From positions 22,743,717-22,807,716 of the forward strand of contig NC_066515.1 in assembly GCF_024679095.1 (NCBI RefSeq): a DNA stretch of 64,000 nt, written 5' to 3'. Below the pieces are notes generated by a model that was not told where the DNA came from, made no database searches, and was given only the letters and a program-made list of their open reading frames with translations. The stretch's first letter is position 1. The number at the start of each line of letters is the position of its first letter. This stretch comes from Eriocheir sinensis (lineage: Eukaryota; Arthropoda; Malacostraca; Decapoda; Varunidae). The position numbers and the translations under genes were made by a program. Below are positions 39,330 to 51,032 of this stretch, piece after piece.

Positions 39330-39900
39330 CAGATCTTGCACACACAGTTCACCGAAAGTTAGTTTTCACTTGTAATTTGATACATTGTCACGATTAATAT
39401 TTCATCATTAAATACTAGCATCACTCGAAGTTGGTATTCCATCAGCAAAGAGCCCTAGAAGCTCATAATTGTGTGTTGCATAGAAATGGCGCAAGCAGAC
39501 GGTAATGTAGACGCATTTCATATTTTTAGACTTATTTTATTCCATCAGCAAAGAGCCACAGGGGAAGGTGTGCTGGGTTGCCACATAGCAGAAGCACAGT
39601 AAAAGAAGTAAAGAGGCGTTATGCGCATTAAACACACTCACAATAATTATCCCATCATCAAACACCCGTAAAAAGAGACGTGTATCCGCAACATGGTAAG
39701 GACGTGAATGGAGGACAATTTAGACACATTTTAATATCCTTATGAAATATTTTACTAATGAATATGACTTAGTTGAGGGTGTTTGCAGGCTGTATACTAG
39801 GGAAGCAAGGCGACAACTGACACACTTATCCTTGAATATCCCATTAGTACGACGGTATAGGAGGGGGCGTTAGGCTCCTACACAGTGATTACGTGAGGAA
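39330..39900. repeat. Decayed tandem repeat, unit about 103-110 bp
   Basis: ATTCCATCAGCAAAGAGCC at 39436 and 39539 (103 bp apart), with weaker ATCCCATCATCAAACA near 39649 and ATCCCATTAGTACGAC near 39837. GCAGACGGTAATGTAGACGC in one unit matches AATGGAGGACAATTTAGACA in another. Confidence 0.5.
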
Positions 39901-39949
39901 GGAACACCGCAACACAGTTTAAGATCCTTTAAGTGAATATTCAGAAAGC

Positions 39950-40175
39950 CAAGAGGCGTGGGAGAGGGCGCGTGTCTGGCGTGTGGAGGGGGACGCGTGC
40001 AGCCGATGACGGGGTGACGGAGGTGCCATGCGGGGCCGCGGGTGTCGCCTGGGGCACGGAGGGGTCGAGGGGCCACTGCGCCGACCCAAGTAATGGTGGC
40101 GGTGGCGGCGGCGGCGGCGGTGTGTGTGCCTCAGGGGCTAGGGAGGGGGTGAAGGAGGGGATACGGAAGGGGGAC
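39950..40175. other. GC-rich segment with (GGC)n
   Basis: CpG-containing GC-rich sequence with GGTGGCGGTGGCGGCGGCGG at 40094-40120. A 119-aa plus-strand frame rich in G and R runs through it and into GACA repeats, so I do not call a gene. Confidence 0.55.
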
Positions 40176-40179
40176 GGGG

Positions 40180-40312
40180 ATGAGAGAGAGACACAGAGGC
40201 AGAGACAGAGAGGGAGACAGACACATAGGCAGACAAACATTCAGACAGACAGACAGACAGACATGCAAACAAACAGGCTGGGTGACAGGTAGACAGACAG
40301 ACAGACAAAGGA
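40180..40312. repeat. (CAGA)n tetranucleotide tract
   Basis: CAGACAGACAGACAGAC blocks at 40240-40262 and 40290-40306 with AGGCAGA variants. A further block lies at 40473-40500. Confidence 0.9.
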
Positions 40313-41092
40313 AATTATCAGAGTGTATAACCAGATATATTTTTAGCTCTCACTTATAAAAAAATATTAATGAAAAAATGTAAAGAAAGAGACAAAGGTT
40401 TTTATACAATCAGACTAATAGACAAGCAGGAAAACCAAACATGTGGACAGACAACAAAGAAACAGACAAGAAGAAAGACAGACAGACAGACAGACAGAGA
40501 GGAAGGAAAACATACTGACAGCCACAACACTGATACCTGATATAAGCAAACCCAATCGTCACCTCACAGGAAAGGAAAGGAAAGGGGCCAGGTGAAATAG
40601 AGAACGGGAACTCAATAGTCACGTCATTGGAGAGTATAGGACAGAGAACAGTTGAAATAACGTGCGGGAACTCAGTATAAAGTAATCTTGCTTGGAAATA
40701 CGAGAACAGTATCACAAAGCATTATTTTTCTGGTGTTTTTATAAGCTTGGTATGATGCTCGTTGATTGGTTACGAAGGCTGTTTCTTGTTTGTGATAAGT
40801 TGTATTATATTATACTTTTATTTACCTTGATTTGCTTCACTTATATGGCGACTTGTTTCATCACCATCACCACCATTAGTATTTCAACAACAATCTACGT
40901 AAACCTTGTAACCACTTTTTCCCAACACTCTTAATAACTTCACCTCATTACTGTGTCCTCCGCGTCGCCATCAAATGTCTCTCGCCCACTTTCATATCTC
41001 TGACAACACAAGGAAAAATAATGTTGTCTCCTTTAATGTTATTTTTTGGACGCACAAAGCACCTTACCCTTTACGCTTTTCCTTGAGGGCAC

Positions 41093-41708
41093 GAGAATGT
41101 CACCCACGCCAGGATATGGATAACGCCCACCACACTGAGAATGTCACCCACACCAGGATATGGATAACGCCCACCACACTGAGAATGTCACCCACACCAG
41201 GATATGGATAACGCCCACCACACTGAGAATGTCACCCACACCAGGATATGGATAACGCCCACCACACTGAGAATGTCACCCACACCAGGATATGGATAAC
41301 GCCCCCCACACTGAGAATGTCACCCACGCCAGGATATTGATAACACCCACCACACTGAGAATGTCACCCACACCAGGATATTGATAACGCCCACCACACT
41401 GAGAATGTCACCCACACCAGGATATTGATAACGCCCACCACACTGAGAATGTCACCCACGCCAGGATATTGATAACGCCCACCACACTGAGAATGTCACC
41501 CACACCAGGATATTGATAACGCCCACCACACTGAGAATGTCACCCACACCAGGATATGGATAACGCCCACCACACTGAGAATGTCACCCACACCAGGATA
41601 TGGATAACGCCCCCCACACTGAGAATGTCACCCACACCAGGATATGGATAACGCCCACCACACTGAGAATGTCACCCACACCAGGATATGGATAACGCCC
41701 ACCACACC
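41093..41708. repeat. Satellite-like minisatellite, unit 44 bp, 14 copies
   Basis: Units begin GAGAATGTCACCCACACC, continue AGGATATGGATAACGC, and end CCACCACACT. GAGAATG marks fall at 41093, 41137 and 41181, then every 44 bp. Three variable positions (CACGCC/CACACC, ATATGG/ATATTG, CCCACCA/CCCCCCA) mark sub-blocks: the ATATTG variant occupies adjacent middle copies. A 44-bp unit cannot keep a reading frame, so it is non-coding. Confidence 0.98.
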
Positions 41709-41754
41709 TCTCCTCCCGAAGATGACCTATTTTTCTGCCGCTCCTTTAACTCTT

Positions 41755-41838
41755 TATAGGAGCAGTGAGTAGCGGGCTTTTTTTTCACATTTGTTACCTT
41801 TTTTTATGCCCTTGAACTGACTCCTCTGCTGTAAAACA
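41755..41838 (+). mobile_element. SINE-like short dispersed repeat, copy C
   Basis: AGGAGCAGTGAGTAGCGGGC, T-run, GCCCTTGAACTGACTCCTC, TGCTGTAAAA, then a (CAAA)n tail at 41835-41854. It lies about 45 bp from the end of the 44-bp satellite. Confidence 0.75.
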
Positions 41839-41879
41839 AACAAACAAACAAACAGATATCTCTTCCCTTATAAGGCACA

Positions 41880-42315
41880 CTCAGATGAACTACCACGCCG
41901 CACATCACATCACATCGCATCACATGGCAGAGAACACTTGATACTTCTCATCACATTAAACATCACGCATCACATACAGTTGCTACACATTTCACACCAC
42001 ATGGCTTCACATTGTCACACACGCGCCACACCACATCACATAACTTATGATAACACCACACCAGGTTATACCAGAGCATCGCTGCACAACTAGCCGTGCG
42101 ACATCACTTCCCTGCCCCTCAGATCACACCACAACGCACACCACACCTAACCACATTACCCTACATCACCACACACCTAACTACACCATATCACACCACA
42201 CCTCACCACACCTCACCACACCACACCACACTACATTACACTACGCTATACTTCACTACACAGCTTCACCACACCACACCACACCACACCACACCACACC
42301 ACACCACACCACAAC
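41880..42315. repeat. (CCACA)n-type pentanucleotide domain
   Basis: CACATCACATCGCATCACAT and ACCACACCACACCACACC arrays, purest at 42258-42312. Threonine/histidine-rich frames are artefacts. Confidence 0.9.
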
Positions 42316-42589
42316 GCCTCACTAAGAGCAAAACCGCAGCACCCAGCAAAGGTTAGCACACCATCACTCTGACACGCCAGGTGCTCCACGCCCGCGGCAA
42401 CGCCTCAGGCACGCCCTCGACCCCCGCCCGGCCGCCCACACGCCCGCAGGGTCACGGAGGGCGCGGGGAGGGCGTGGGGACTCACCTGCCGACGACACAC
42501 GCACGCCACGCTCCAGCGGTCACCTGTTCACCTGTTGCGATGCTGCCTAATTAAGGGTCGGCTTCTGGCGGGGCTTGGAGGGGTTATGG

Positions 42590-42700
42590 GGCAGGTAATT
42601 AGGGGGGGGGAGGGGGAAGGGGGGAGGGATGGAAGGGAGGAGAGGGCAAGGGTAATGGGGATGGGGTGAAATGGGGGGATGTGGGGTTTTGAAGGGGTAT
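42590..42700. repeat. G-rich tract
   Basis: GGGGGGGGGAGGGGGAAGGGGGGAGGG and similar runs; possible G-quadruplexes on the plus strand. Confidence 0.75.
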
Positions 42701-42701
42701 G

Positions 42702-42836
<135 letters not shown>

Positions 42837-43090
42837 ACAATGGAGTAAAAAAGAAGGCATTGCAGACACGGACAGACAGACAGACAGACGGACGGACGAC
42901 AGACGGAACCGGTCCTCTGTAATTGTATTCATTCAGAGGGAAACTGGCGTCAGATGAGTCCCCCGTCCACACGCATCAAGGATTACTGGCCACGTTTTGA
43001 CTTAATGTTTTATCCCCGGCGAGAAGGAAAGAGACTCGACCTTCATCTTTTTACCCGCCTCCCTCCTGTGTTTTTTTTTATTTTTTTATA

Positions 43091-43172
43091 TTTTTTTTTA
43101 GACAGTACAGGAAGCATCTCAAGGGCAAGAGTAAATGGAAACAAATAAGGCTGCTATGCCCTGCTCCTGTAT
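43091..43172 (-). mobile_element. SINE-like short dispersed repeat, copy D (diverged)
   Basis: GGAAGCATCTCAAGGGCAAG, then an A-rich middle and GGCTGCTATGCCCTGCTCC in the same order as copies A and F, preceded by a T-run that represents the tail. More diverged than A, B, C and F. Confidence 0.5.
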
Positions 43173-43253
43173 AAGAATGTTGAGATGAGTGACCAGAAGA
43201 GGAGTTGTCTTGGTCTCTCTTTGTTTTGCTCTTAGTTTTCTTCGTTGAGGTTG

Positions 43254-43680
43254 AAGAAAAAATAGTTATCTTCAAGCTCTTCACTTTTGGTTTGTTTTCT
43301 TCATGCAAATAAGGAAAGGAAGGTGTCATACTATATTCACATTTCAGATTCAGTGTAAAAATAGTTAATCTTCATATTTTTGTTCACTTTTGGTTTGTTT
43401 TCTTCATGCAAATAAGGAAAGCAAGGTGTCATACTATATTCACATTTCAAATTCAGTGTAAAAATAGTTAATCTTCATATTTTTGTTCACTTTTGGTTTG
43501 TTTTCTTCATGCAAATAAGGAAAACAGAGTGTCATACTATATTCACATTTCAAATTCAGTGTAAAAATAATTAATCTTCATATTTTTGTTCACTTTTCTT
43601 GTGTTTATTTTCTAAGCGAATAAGAAAAAAACTATCATATTTTAGTCACATTCCATATTCAATGTAAAAATTAGTGTTTC
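43254..43680. repeat. Tandem minisatellite, unit 103 bp, about 4 copies
   Basis: TCACTTTTGGTTTGTTTTCT landmarks at 43281, 43384 and 43487, with a diverged fourth at 43590, exactly 103 bp apart. Each unit carries TTCATGCAAATAAGG (an exact octamer ATGCAAAT) and TGTCATACTATATTCACATT. Confidence 0.93.
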
Positions 43681-44820
43681 TTTTTCCTTGTACTACACAC
43701 TAAAGTAACTAAATATTTTCTGTCTTCTCTCTGTTAAAGTGTAAAAAAATGCATTATCTCAACTTTCCTCAAGCTAATGATTAAAGTCAAACGAGCCAAG
43801 CGTTCAAAACACCTTCGGGTCCCACTCTGAGGTCTAGTTAATCCGGTCTTTTTAAGGGATAACTGAAGGCGACTGATGAACGGATAAAGAACATAAACGA
43901 TGAACATCTTATTAAGGCGCCAAACATTTATCCGGCCGCAGATCCACGCAGCCGTCCGATCAGTCATAACAACACGCGCCTCCCTTCGCATTATAATTCC
44001 CTCTTTATATAAATGCCATAAATAATATTCTTTGCATTAATTTTACGCCGACCACAGGCAGAGGGCGGGGTTGGGCGAGAGGTAATGGAGGGTGACGAGG
44101 AGGAGGAGGAGGAGGAGGAGGAGGCAGGAAGGAGAAGGAGAAATGAGGTAGGAGGAGAAGGTCGTGATGAAGGGGAGCATCTGAGGGAAAATAATGGTAA
44201 CTATGGGTTTGTATGGGGAAGAATGGTCATGGTGACGGTAGGGAGGTTGTTATCCCTTGTCACTGCCATGGACGTCAGGGCAAAGGGCTGTGATAATGGC
44301 CGTGATGGAGAGACTAAAAAAATAAAATAAAAAATAAAAACAGAAAATGGGACATGCAAAACTCCTACGTATGGTGTCGGGAAACGCAGTAATCTCAAAC
44401 CATGAATAAACACATTTCAGATTGGAGTCAAAGGCACCAACAAAGAGCAAGAACAGAGGATGAAAATGGAAGTCCGGGAGAGAAAGAGAGAGACAAGAAA
44501 AAAAGAGCGAATCGTGAACCACAAGGGGACTAAATATGGTGCCGTAAGTATGGTCCCCTGGAGGTGAAGGTGCTTATGACGTATGGGGTGTATGGGGGAG
44601 GCAGGTGGAGGGGGTGGTGGCAGAGGTAGGCGGTAGGCGGTGGTAGGTGACCATTACAGGGAGATTGTGTAGGGGAGATGAATGTTCACCTGGACGGCTC
44701 TGGGTTGATATCGCCGTGGGTGTTAAGACCAGATTGGGGGCCCTGATAACACCTGTACGGGGGGGTGGGTCATTAGTTAGCTTCCAGGTGATCAGATAGT
44801 TGAGGTGATTCTGCCCTGGT
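43681..44820. other. Unique sequence with short (GGA)n at 44096-44126
   Basis: Short frames on both strands without support. The 44000-44300 part is purine-rich. Confidence 0.45.
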
Positions 44821-44889
44821 GTGCTGTGTGTCTGTGTTGTGTTGTGCTGTGTTGTGCTGTGTTGGAGGGTAGGGAAGGGTAGGGTAACG

Positions 44890-44958
<69 letters not shown>

Positions 44959-45030
44959 TGTGTTGTGTTGTGTTGTGTTGTGCTGTGTTGTGTTGTGTTG
45001 TGTTGGAGGGTAGGGAAGGGTAGGGTAACG

Positions 45031-45070
<40 letters not shown>
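44821..45070. repeat. Duplicated compound array of (GTGTT)n, GGAGGGTAGGGAAGGGTAGG and (GT)n
   Basis: The block TTGGAGGGTAGGGAAGGGTA plus GGGTAACGTGTTTGTGTG occurs twice (from about 44861 and 45002). Each copy is preceded by TGTTGTGTTGTGCTG arrays and followed by (GT)n. Confidence 0.93.
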
Positions 45071-45073
<3 letters not shown>

Positions 45074-45416
45074 GCCACTTAAGTCCTTATATTTTTTCTT
45101 TACCGTATTTAAAATTTGCTCACTTTTATATACATTTTTGCAGGTTAAATAATTTTGGTTTGTAATTTATTTCAATACTATCAATACCTACCTGCTCCTC
45201 AAATGAAAACAAGAAAATATATAAAAGAATGACCTGAAGTATTAATTTTTATATGCATACACTGATTTGAACTTTCGTCTTTAATCAGTTATATATTTTT
45301 TAGTTTCTTCTCTGCGTTTATCATTTTTTTCTACTGCTTATCTGCTGTCATGTTTGCTATTACTTCTTATTTATTTGTCGTTGCCACATTTTCTTTACAA
45401 TTGTTTTTTGGCTTGC

Positions 45417-45420
<4 letters not shown>

Positions 45421-45490
<70 letters not shown>
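45421..45490. repeat. (GT)n microsatellite
   Basis: Thirty-five GT units. Confidence 0.98.
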
Positions 45491-45491
<1 letters not shown>

Positions 45492-45769
45492 GTCCTCTTG
45501 ACACGTACTTCTTGCTGCTTGTTCCCCCGGGTTACTGCTCATCCTGCAAAGGCGTCAAATGGCTCACGAAGGAGAGGAACTTGGCTCACTTAACGCGCAT
45601 TGAACTTTTTGTCTCGTCCTTGTAACTGACTTTTTAAGGTTAGTTGTAGCGTGCGTGCGTGCGTGTGTGTGTTATTTACTTAATATTTACATTGCTCTCT
45701 TGCTTCTTACTCGCGTCGATCTCGGCTTCTTCATCCGTCTCGCGTGTTGCTTAGCGATTAGAGGTTTTT

Positions 45770-46021
45770 CGTGTTTCTTAAAGTGTTGCAAAGTGTCCCG
45801 CTGAGTCGCCAGAGGGAGACGCGGAAACTAAGGATGTGGAGCAAAATAGTCGGGAATTTGATGATCGAATGTTCCTGTCTGGCGTCCATCTAGCGTTATC
45901 TCGTCGCCATCAGGAGTGTGCTAGAGGGCCACTGACACCGTGAGCATGCGCGAAGGTGCTGCGTAAAAGACACGTTGGAAATACTGAGCCACGTGGTTGA
46001 GAGACTGACGAGGCGACAGAG
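45770..46021 (+). promoter_or_regulatory. Candidate TATA-less promoter and non-coding first exon with donor
   Basis: A CpG-retaining, non-repetitive stretch carries GCATGCGC (45944-45951, NRF1-like, in TGAGCATGCGCGAAG) and an E-box CACGTG (near 45991). It ends in a consensus donor, CGACAGAG|GTAAGA (GT at 46022-46023). There is no TATA box and no long frame before the donor, which fits a 5'-UTR exon of a housekeeping-type gene on the plus strand. AT-rich intron-like sequence follows. No coding exon is identified downstream within the window. Confidence 0.4.
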
Positions 46022-46023
46022 GT

Positions 46024-46804
46024 AAGAACCATATCATCTTTTGAGTGTGTTTGAACATAAGAACTGATGAGGTTTAATAGAGAACATACCTAACAACATT
46101 ACTATTACATTACTATTACTAAACTACTGCATGTGTTATTACTTCTACGGGAACTTAGATTTAACAGTTCTGATTCTCATTTGTCGTATGTTTGTAGTTA
46201 AGAAATGGAAGCTTAGAATAGTATCAATTTATAGCTTTTCTTTCACCCGAAGGACTATTGAGGCTGGAGCGTGATGTGTAGTTAAATAGCACATTGTTAC
46301 GAGGCTTCAGAAGTAATAGCCCTAGATTTTTATTAGTCAGATATACTTAAGGTAATAAAATGGAGCTTATAAGAGAAATTACGTAGTTGATTGATATCAT
46401 CTTTGTGGTAAAATAAAGTTATGTGAAGCCTCGAGTGTCATAAGGGTAGCTTGAGCCTTAAAGAGGGAGAGGAGGGCAGGGAATTGTATCTTTTAATTGT
46501 GTTTTTTTGTGTGTGTTTTTGTGAGAACGTGACTCCAGTGAACGTGTTGCTGCTAATGACCTTGTGGAATGAGGCTTAAGAGTGGATATTAGCGTTTTTT
46601 GCTGCACCTGTTATTATTTTTTGTGGGCATTAACCTATTTACGTGGCCAGCGGTAATTAGACGAGGCCCACGTGGGGCTGTGTGGGCATCAACTGGTGTT
46701 TTTTTGTGAATTTTATATATTTTCTTTTTCGGGGGAGGAAGTGTTCGTACTCGTTTTTTTCCAGTAATTAGTTTTTTTCTTAGTTTTTCTGTTTTATTTT
46801 GTAA
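46024..46804. other. AT-rich unique sequence, possible intron
   Basis: Nothing beyond AT-rich single-copy sequence; GGTAATTAG at 46651 is a homeodomain-type site. Confidence 0.4.
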
Positions 46805-46999
46805 TTGTGTTGTTTCTTTTTCTTTCTTTTCTTTTTCTTTTTTCGTTTTCTTTCTTTTTTCTCTTTTCTTCGTTTTCTATTGCTTCTTTTCCTTTCTCTT
46901 TCTTCCTTTTTCTTTTCCTCCTCCTCCTCCTCCTCCTCCTTCTCTTACTCCTTCTCCTTCTTCTCTTGCTACTACTAATAATGTTACACCACCACCACC

Positions 47000-47051
<52 letters not shown>
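46805..47051. repeat. Pyrimidine tract, (CTC)n and (AAT)n
   Basis: TTTCTTTTTC runs, then CTCCTCCTCC at 46917-46941, then about 17 AAT units at 46999-47051. Confidence 0.92.
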
Positions 47052-47391
47052 CTACCAATACAACTACTACCATCACCCAACCACACCACGCACACCACCA
47101 GAACGATCCTTACCACACCTTCCCAGACCCTACCCTTCACCTCTCCACCCCTCCCTCACCCGTAGGCCTAGTTTCATTATAATGTTCATAGCGCTCAGTG
47201 TCTCGCCCGCCCAGATAAGGAGCCCGGCGTACCTAAGGGTGTAATCTCACGTCCGGCTCCCGCTGTCTCCCTAATGTTTACCTTGCAGCCGAGCATCAGA
47301 CCCGGCCGTGATAATGCTTAATGCCAGCTTGATTTACGGCCTAATTTGATCACTCTTGTAGGGTGAGTAATGGGGGTTAAGAGTGATGGTG

Positions 47392-47760
47392 CGTGACTAG
47401 GGTGGTGGGTGTGGTGGAGGTGGTGGTGGTGGTGGTGGTTGTAGGGGGCAGTAGTATGGGTAGATCTGTGATAGTGTCGGATGTGGTGATGGTGATGGTG
47501 ATGGTGGTTGTAGTTGCAGGGGGTAGATGGGTGGTAGTGTTGGGTGTGGTGATGGTAGAGATGGTTCGTGGTGGTGGTGGTGGAGGTGGTACTTTTTGGG
47601 GGTAAGTGGGTGATGGTGGTGGGTGTGGTGGAGGTGGAGGTAATGGTGTGTGTGGAGATGGTTAAGGTAGCTTTTATATGGGTAAGGGGTGGAGTGGTGG
47701 AGGCATAAGATTGTGGTTGTTGGGTGGTAATGGTGGTAACAGATGGCGATGGTGGTTCTT
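47392..47760. repeat. (GGT)n-rich minisatellite domain
   Basis: GGTGGTGGGTGTGGTGGAGG units with GTGATGGTGATGG arrays; V/G-rich frames are artefacts. Confidence 0.85.
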
Positions 47761-48195
47761 TGTGCTGTCCATTTCTTCTTTGCCTTATTTTTCACCTCGG
47801 TATAATGTCTGTTATCTATCCGTCTACATACGATCGAATTCTTTAAGCCTTCGTCATAACTCAGTATCAAACAATAGCATTTAACCTGAATTTTCTTATT
47901 TTTATCGTATTCACTTACCTTTGATTTGTTTGGTATTCCTTTAAGAGTCTAACCCCATCCAGCTTGGCAATCCTGATCCCATTCTCTTAATCATAACCTT
48001 CTCCTGATTCGTGGGCCAAGGCATTCGATCCTCCGTTTCAAATAAATAGAGTGAAGGAAGGATATTGAAGGAAGCAATTTTATTCTGGTCAGTGGTGTGG
48101 AAAGAGTGGCAGCAGAGGTTACGAGATGACCCAAGACAGACGAGGGAAAAGGCGGGTATAGTGAAGGTGATCATAGTCTGGGTATAGGTTATGGT

Positions 48196-48420
48196 GCTTG
48201 TGGTGGTGGTGGTGGTGGTGGTCAGGGGGAGGAGGAAGGAACTGACTAATGGTGTAGATAGTGATGCTTGGCTTCCTACTGATGCTGGCCTGGTATGGTT
48301 GATGTGGTGGTAGTAGTGGTGGTGAAGTTGGTGATGAATGGGTTACTACTGATGTCGGGGAGTGATTGTGGTAACTGGTGGAGGTGGTGGTGGTAGTGGT
48401 GGTGATGGTGGAATCGAAGG
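48196..48420. repeat. (GGT)n-rich minisatellite domain
   Basis: GGTGGTGGTGG at 48201-48222 and 48380-48410; GTGATG..GGTTACTACTGATG repeats between them. Confidence 0.82.
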
Positions 48421-48424
48421 TGTA

Positions 48425-48426
<2 letters not shown>

Positions 48427-48471
<45 letters not shown>
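48427..48471. repeat. (GT)n microsatellite
   Basis: About 22 GT units. Confidence 0.96.
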
Positions 48472-48472
<1 letters not shown>

Positions 48473-48626
48473 CGTACGTCCTTACCTGTTGGAGGAACCT
48501 GATTCTGTCTCCCGTGATCTCACCTGTTTACAATTTACCTGCCAAAACAGACAGTCAAATTAGGACTAAGTACCTGGTCCTTCCCTCGAGTGTTAAGCCT
48601 TTCACGCCAAGATATCTTGCCCACAA

Positions 48627-48822
48627 ACACCACCACCACCACCACAGCCAACATTAGCCACCATCATCACCATTATCACCAGACGCTATCACCGGTCACC
48701 ATCCGCCCTGTTATAATCAGTCACCATCATTACCGCCACTACCCGCGTCACAGTCATTAATCACCATCATTATCACGATCATCATCATCATTGCCATCAG
48801 CACTCGTCGTCATCATCATCAG
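48627..48822. repeat. (CAC)n/(ATC)n imperfect trinucleotide tract
   Basis: CACCACCACCACCACAG, then CATCATCACC and ATCATCATC arrays. Confidence 0.85.
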
Positions 48823-48908
48823 TAAGACTTATCCCTATCTTTATTAGTGCTTGTTACTTTACCTCCTCTATCATTTTTAGAATCAGAAGAAAAACAACTG
48901 CAAGGATA

Positions 48909-48949
48909 ACGACAACGAAAACAACAACAACAACAACAACAACAACGAA
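48909..48949. repeat. (AAC)n microsatellite
   Basis: About nine AACAAC units. Confidence 0.9.
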
Positions 48950-48996
48950 AAAAAAACATACTAATACATTCACACAAATACACAAATGAACGTATA

Positions 48997-48998
<2 letters not shown>

Positions 48999-49057
<59 letters not shown>
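48999..49057. repeat. (GT)n microsatellite
   Basis: About 29 GT units. Confidence 0.97.
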
Positions 49058-49058
<1 letters not shown>

Positions 49059-49649
49059 CAACCTTTACCCAGGCCGTACATCTCTCACAGGTGGCATTAA
49101 CTCCCTGAAGAAAAGTCTCACACCCGATGATAATTGAACCTTTAAATGTTTTCAGTGAATGTAAATCGCACTTGCGGGAACTGATGGATAAACGAGACTG
49201 CTTGTGAAGGCTGCAGGCGTGCTCGAGCAAACCCCTTCCATCACCTTAGGCGCCGCGGAACTGCCAGGCAAGCAAACCCAAGCAAAGATCAAACCCGCGA
49301 ACTCTAGGAATCGCCGGCGCTCAGACCCCGAACGAAACCCGCCTCCCGACGCCCTTGCTTGATATCATTAATCTTTCCCCGGGTCGTGCGTACGCGGGTC
49401 GTCCTTAAGGTTCATGGTAGGTGTACAGACCCACCTGAATATTACGTGCAGGTGAGTTAGGGTAACGGGCCACGTGATAAGGCTTGTGCTTGTTTATAAT
49501 TGGCATTGTTTCTGGATCATCTCGGCTCCTGCCACCATTATTAGACGTGCTTATTCATGGGCTTCTTTACGTGTCTGGCTTGAGCGTGGAGAGAAGGAGG
49601 AGGAGAAGAAGGAAGAGGAGGAGGAGGAGGAGGAAAGTTATTTACGTAT

Positions 49650-50330
49650 TCTGGTTTAATGTGGAGAGAAAGAGAGGGAGAGAGTAGAAACAGGAGGAGG
49701 AAGACAGGTAGAGAAAAAGATCTTTATATTTTCAGGTTTAAGGTAGCGAAAGAAAGCGAGGAAGTAAAAAAAGAAGAAAAAAAATCAGGGAATATGAAAG
49801 GTCTGTAATGAGAGAGAGGGAGAAGGAGAGGGAGAGGGAGAGTAGAAACAGGAGGAGGAAGATAGGTAGAGAAAAAGATCTTGATATTTTCATGTTTAAG
49901 GTAGGGAAAGAAAGCGAGTGAGTAAAAGAAAAGAGGAAAAAAATCAGGGAATATGAAAGGTCTGTAATGAGAGAGAGGGAAAGGGAGAGGGAGAGGGAGA
50001 GAGTAGAAACAGGAGGAGGGAGACAGGTAGAGGAAAAGATTTGATATATTCAGGTTTAAGGTAGCGAAGAAAAAACGAGGAATTAAAAAAAAAGGAAAAA
50101 ATATCAGGGACTATGAAAAGTCTGTAATGAGAGAGAGGGAGAAGGAGAGGGAGAGGGAGAGAGTAGAAACAGGAGGAGGAAGACAGGTAGAGAAAAAAGA
50201 TCTTGATATTTTCAGGTTTTAAGGTAGCGAAAGAAAGCGAGGAAGTAAAAAAAAGAAAAAAAAAATCAGGGAATATGAAAGGTCTGTAATGAGAGAGGGA
50301 GAGAGAGAGAGAGAGAGCGAAAGAGAGAAA
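49650..50330. repeat. Tandem minisatellite, unit 158-161 bp, about 4.2 copies
   Basis: GTAGAAACAGGAGGAGGAAG landmarks at 49684, 49842, 50003 and 50163. Each is followed by GACAGGTAGAG, TTCAGGTTTAAGGTAGCGAA, AAATCAGGGAATATGAAAGG and TCTGTAATGAGAGAGAGGGA. GA runs inside vary in length. The minus-strand 136-aa frame is a translation of this. Confidence 0.95.
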
Positions 50331-50690
50331 GGAAGCGCTAAGTGGAGGAATCATCTCTCTCTCAAGTACTAGTTCTTGCAGGTAAAGATTGCTTAGCTAA
50401 GAGGAGGAAAGTGAGTTTACGATGAGCTTCCAAATACTTGTCCTCCACTTATCTTTACTAACGGGCGATGATTTACACTTTCGAGGAACGTGGTAGCATT
50501 TTTTCGCGTTATCTTGAGGTCAGCGCTAGAGTAAATGTTAAGGCAAGTCCTGTAATTTAATCTGTTTTTGTCTCGGAAGGTTGTGATGAGTGTTTCCTGT
50601 TTACGCGTCGGGCGGTGAAAAGTGAAAATCTGGTCCCGTGGTTTACCGTTTTTGCTTACTTGTTTTCACTGGTGCGAGGAGTAATTATTT

Positions 50691-50768
50691 TCTGCTCAGT
50701 GAAGGAGGCAGCTCAAGGGCGAAAATAAATGAAAACTACAAAATTAACCCTCTAGCACTGATCCTACA
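50691..50768 (-). mobile_element. SINE-like short dispersed repeat, copy E (diverged)
   Basis: TGAAGGAGGCAGCTCAAGGG, then an A-rich middle and CTCTAGCACTGATCCTAC in the order of copies A and F. Confidence 0.5.
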
Positions 50769-51032
50769 AATAAAAGTAAAGATAGAAGTAGTAGTAGAGT
50801 TAGAGATAAAAGTGGAGTGTCCAAAAGCGAGGTCAATTTCGGATGAAGAGGTGTCGTGATACTCCCATTTTGAAAGATGCTGTTTAGTTTTAAGATATCC
50901 ATTTCCAGGGAGGAGTTTAAGGTCTTAACATGGTAAACAGGCGCTGAGCTTTATGGTAGTCTATTTTAAACTTTTCTACTCCCCTTAGGCAGTTGTTATC
51001 ATTTTTACAACAGGTGGAGATTGTGTGCATGC

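Noticed and set aside
41093..41708. Possible CRISPR array (regular 44-bp repeats)
   Set aside because: Whole units repeat with no unique spacers, and the DNA is eukaryotic; this is a minisatellite.
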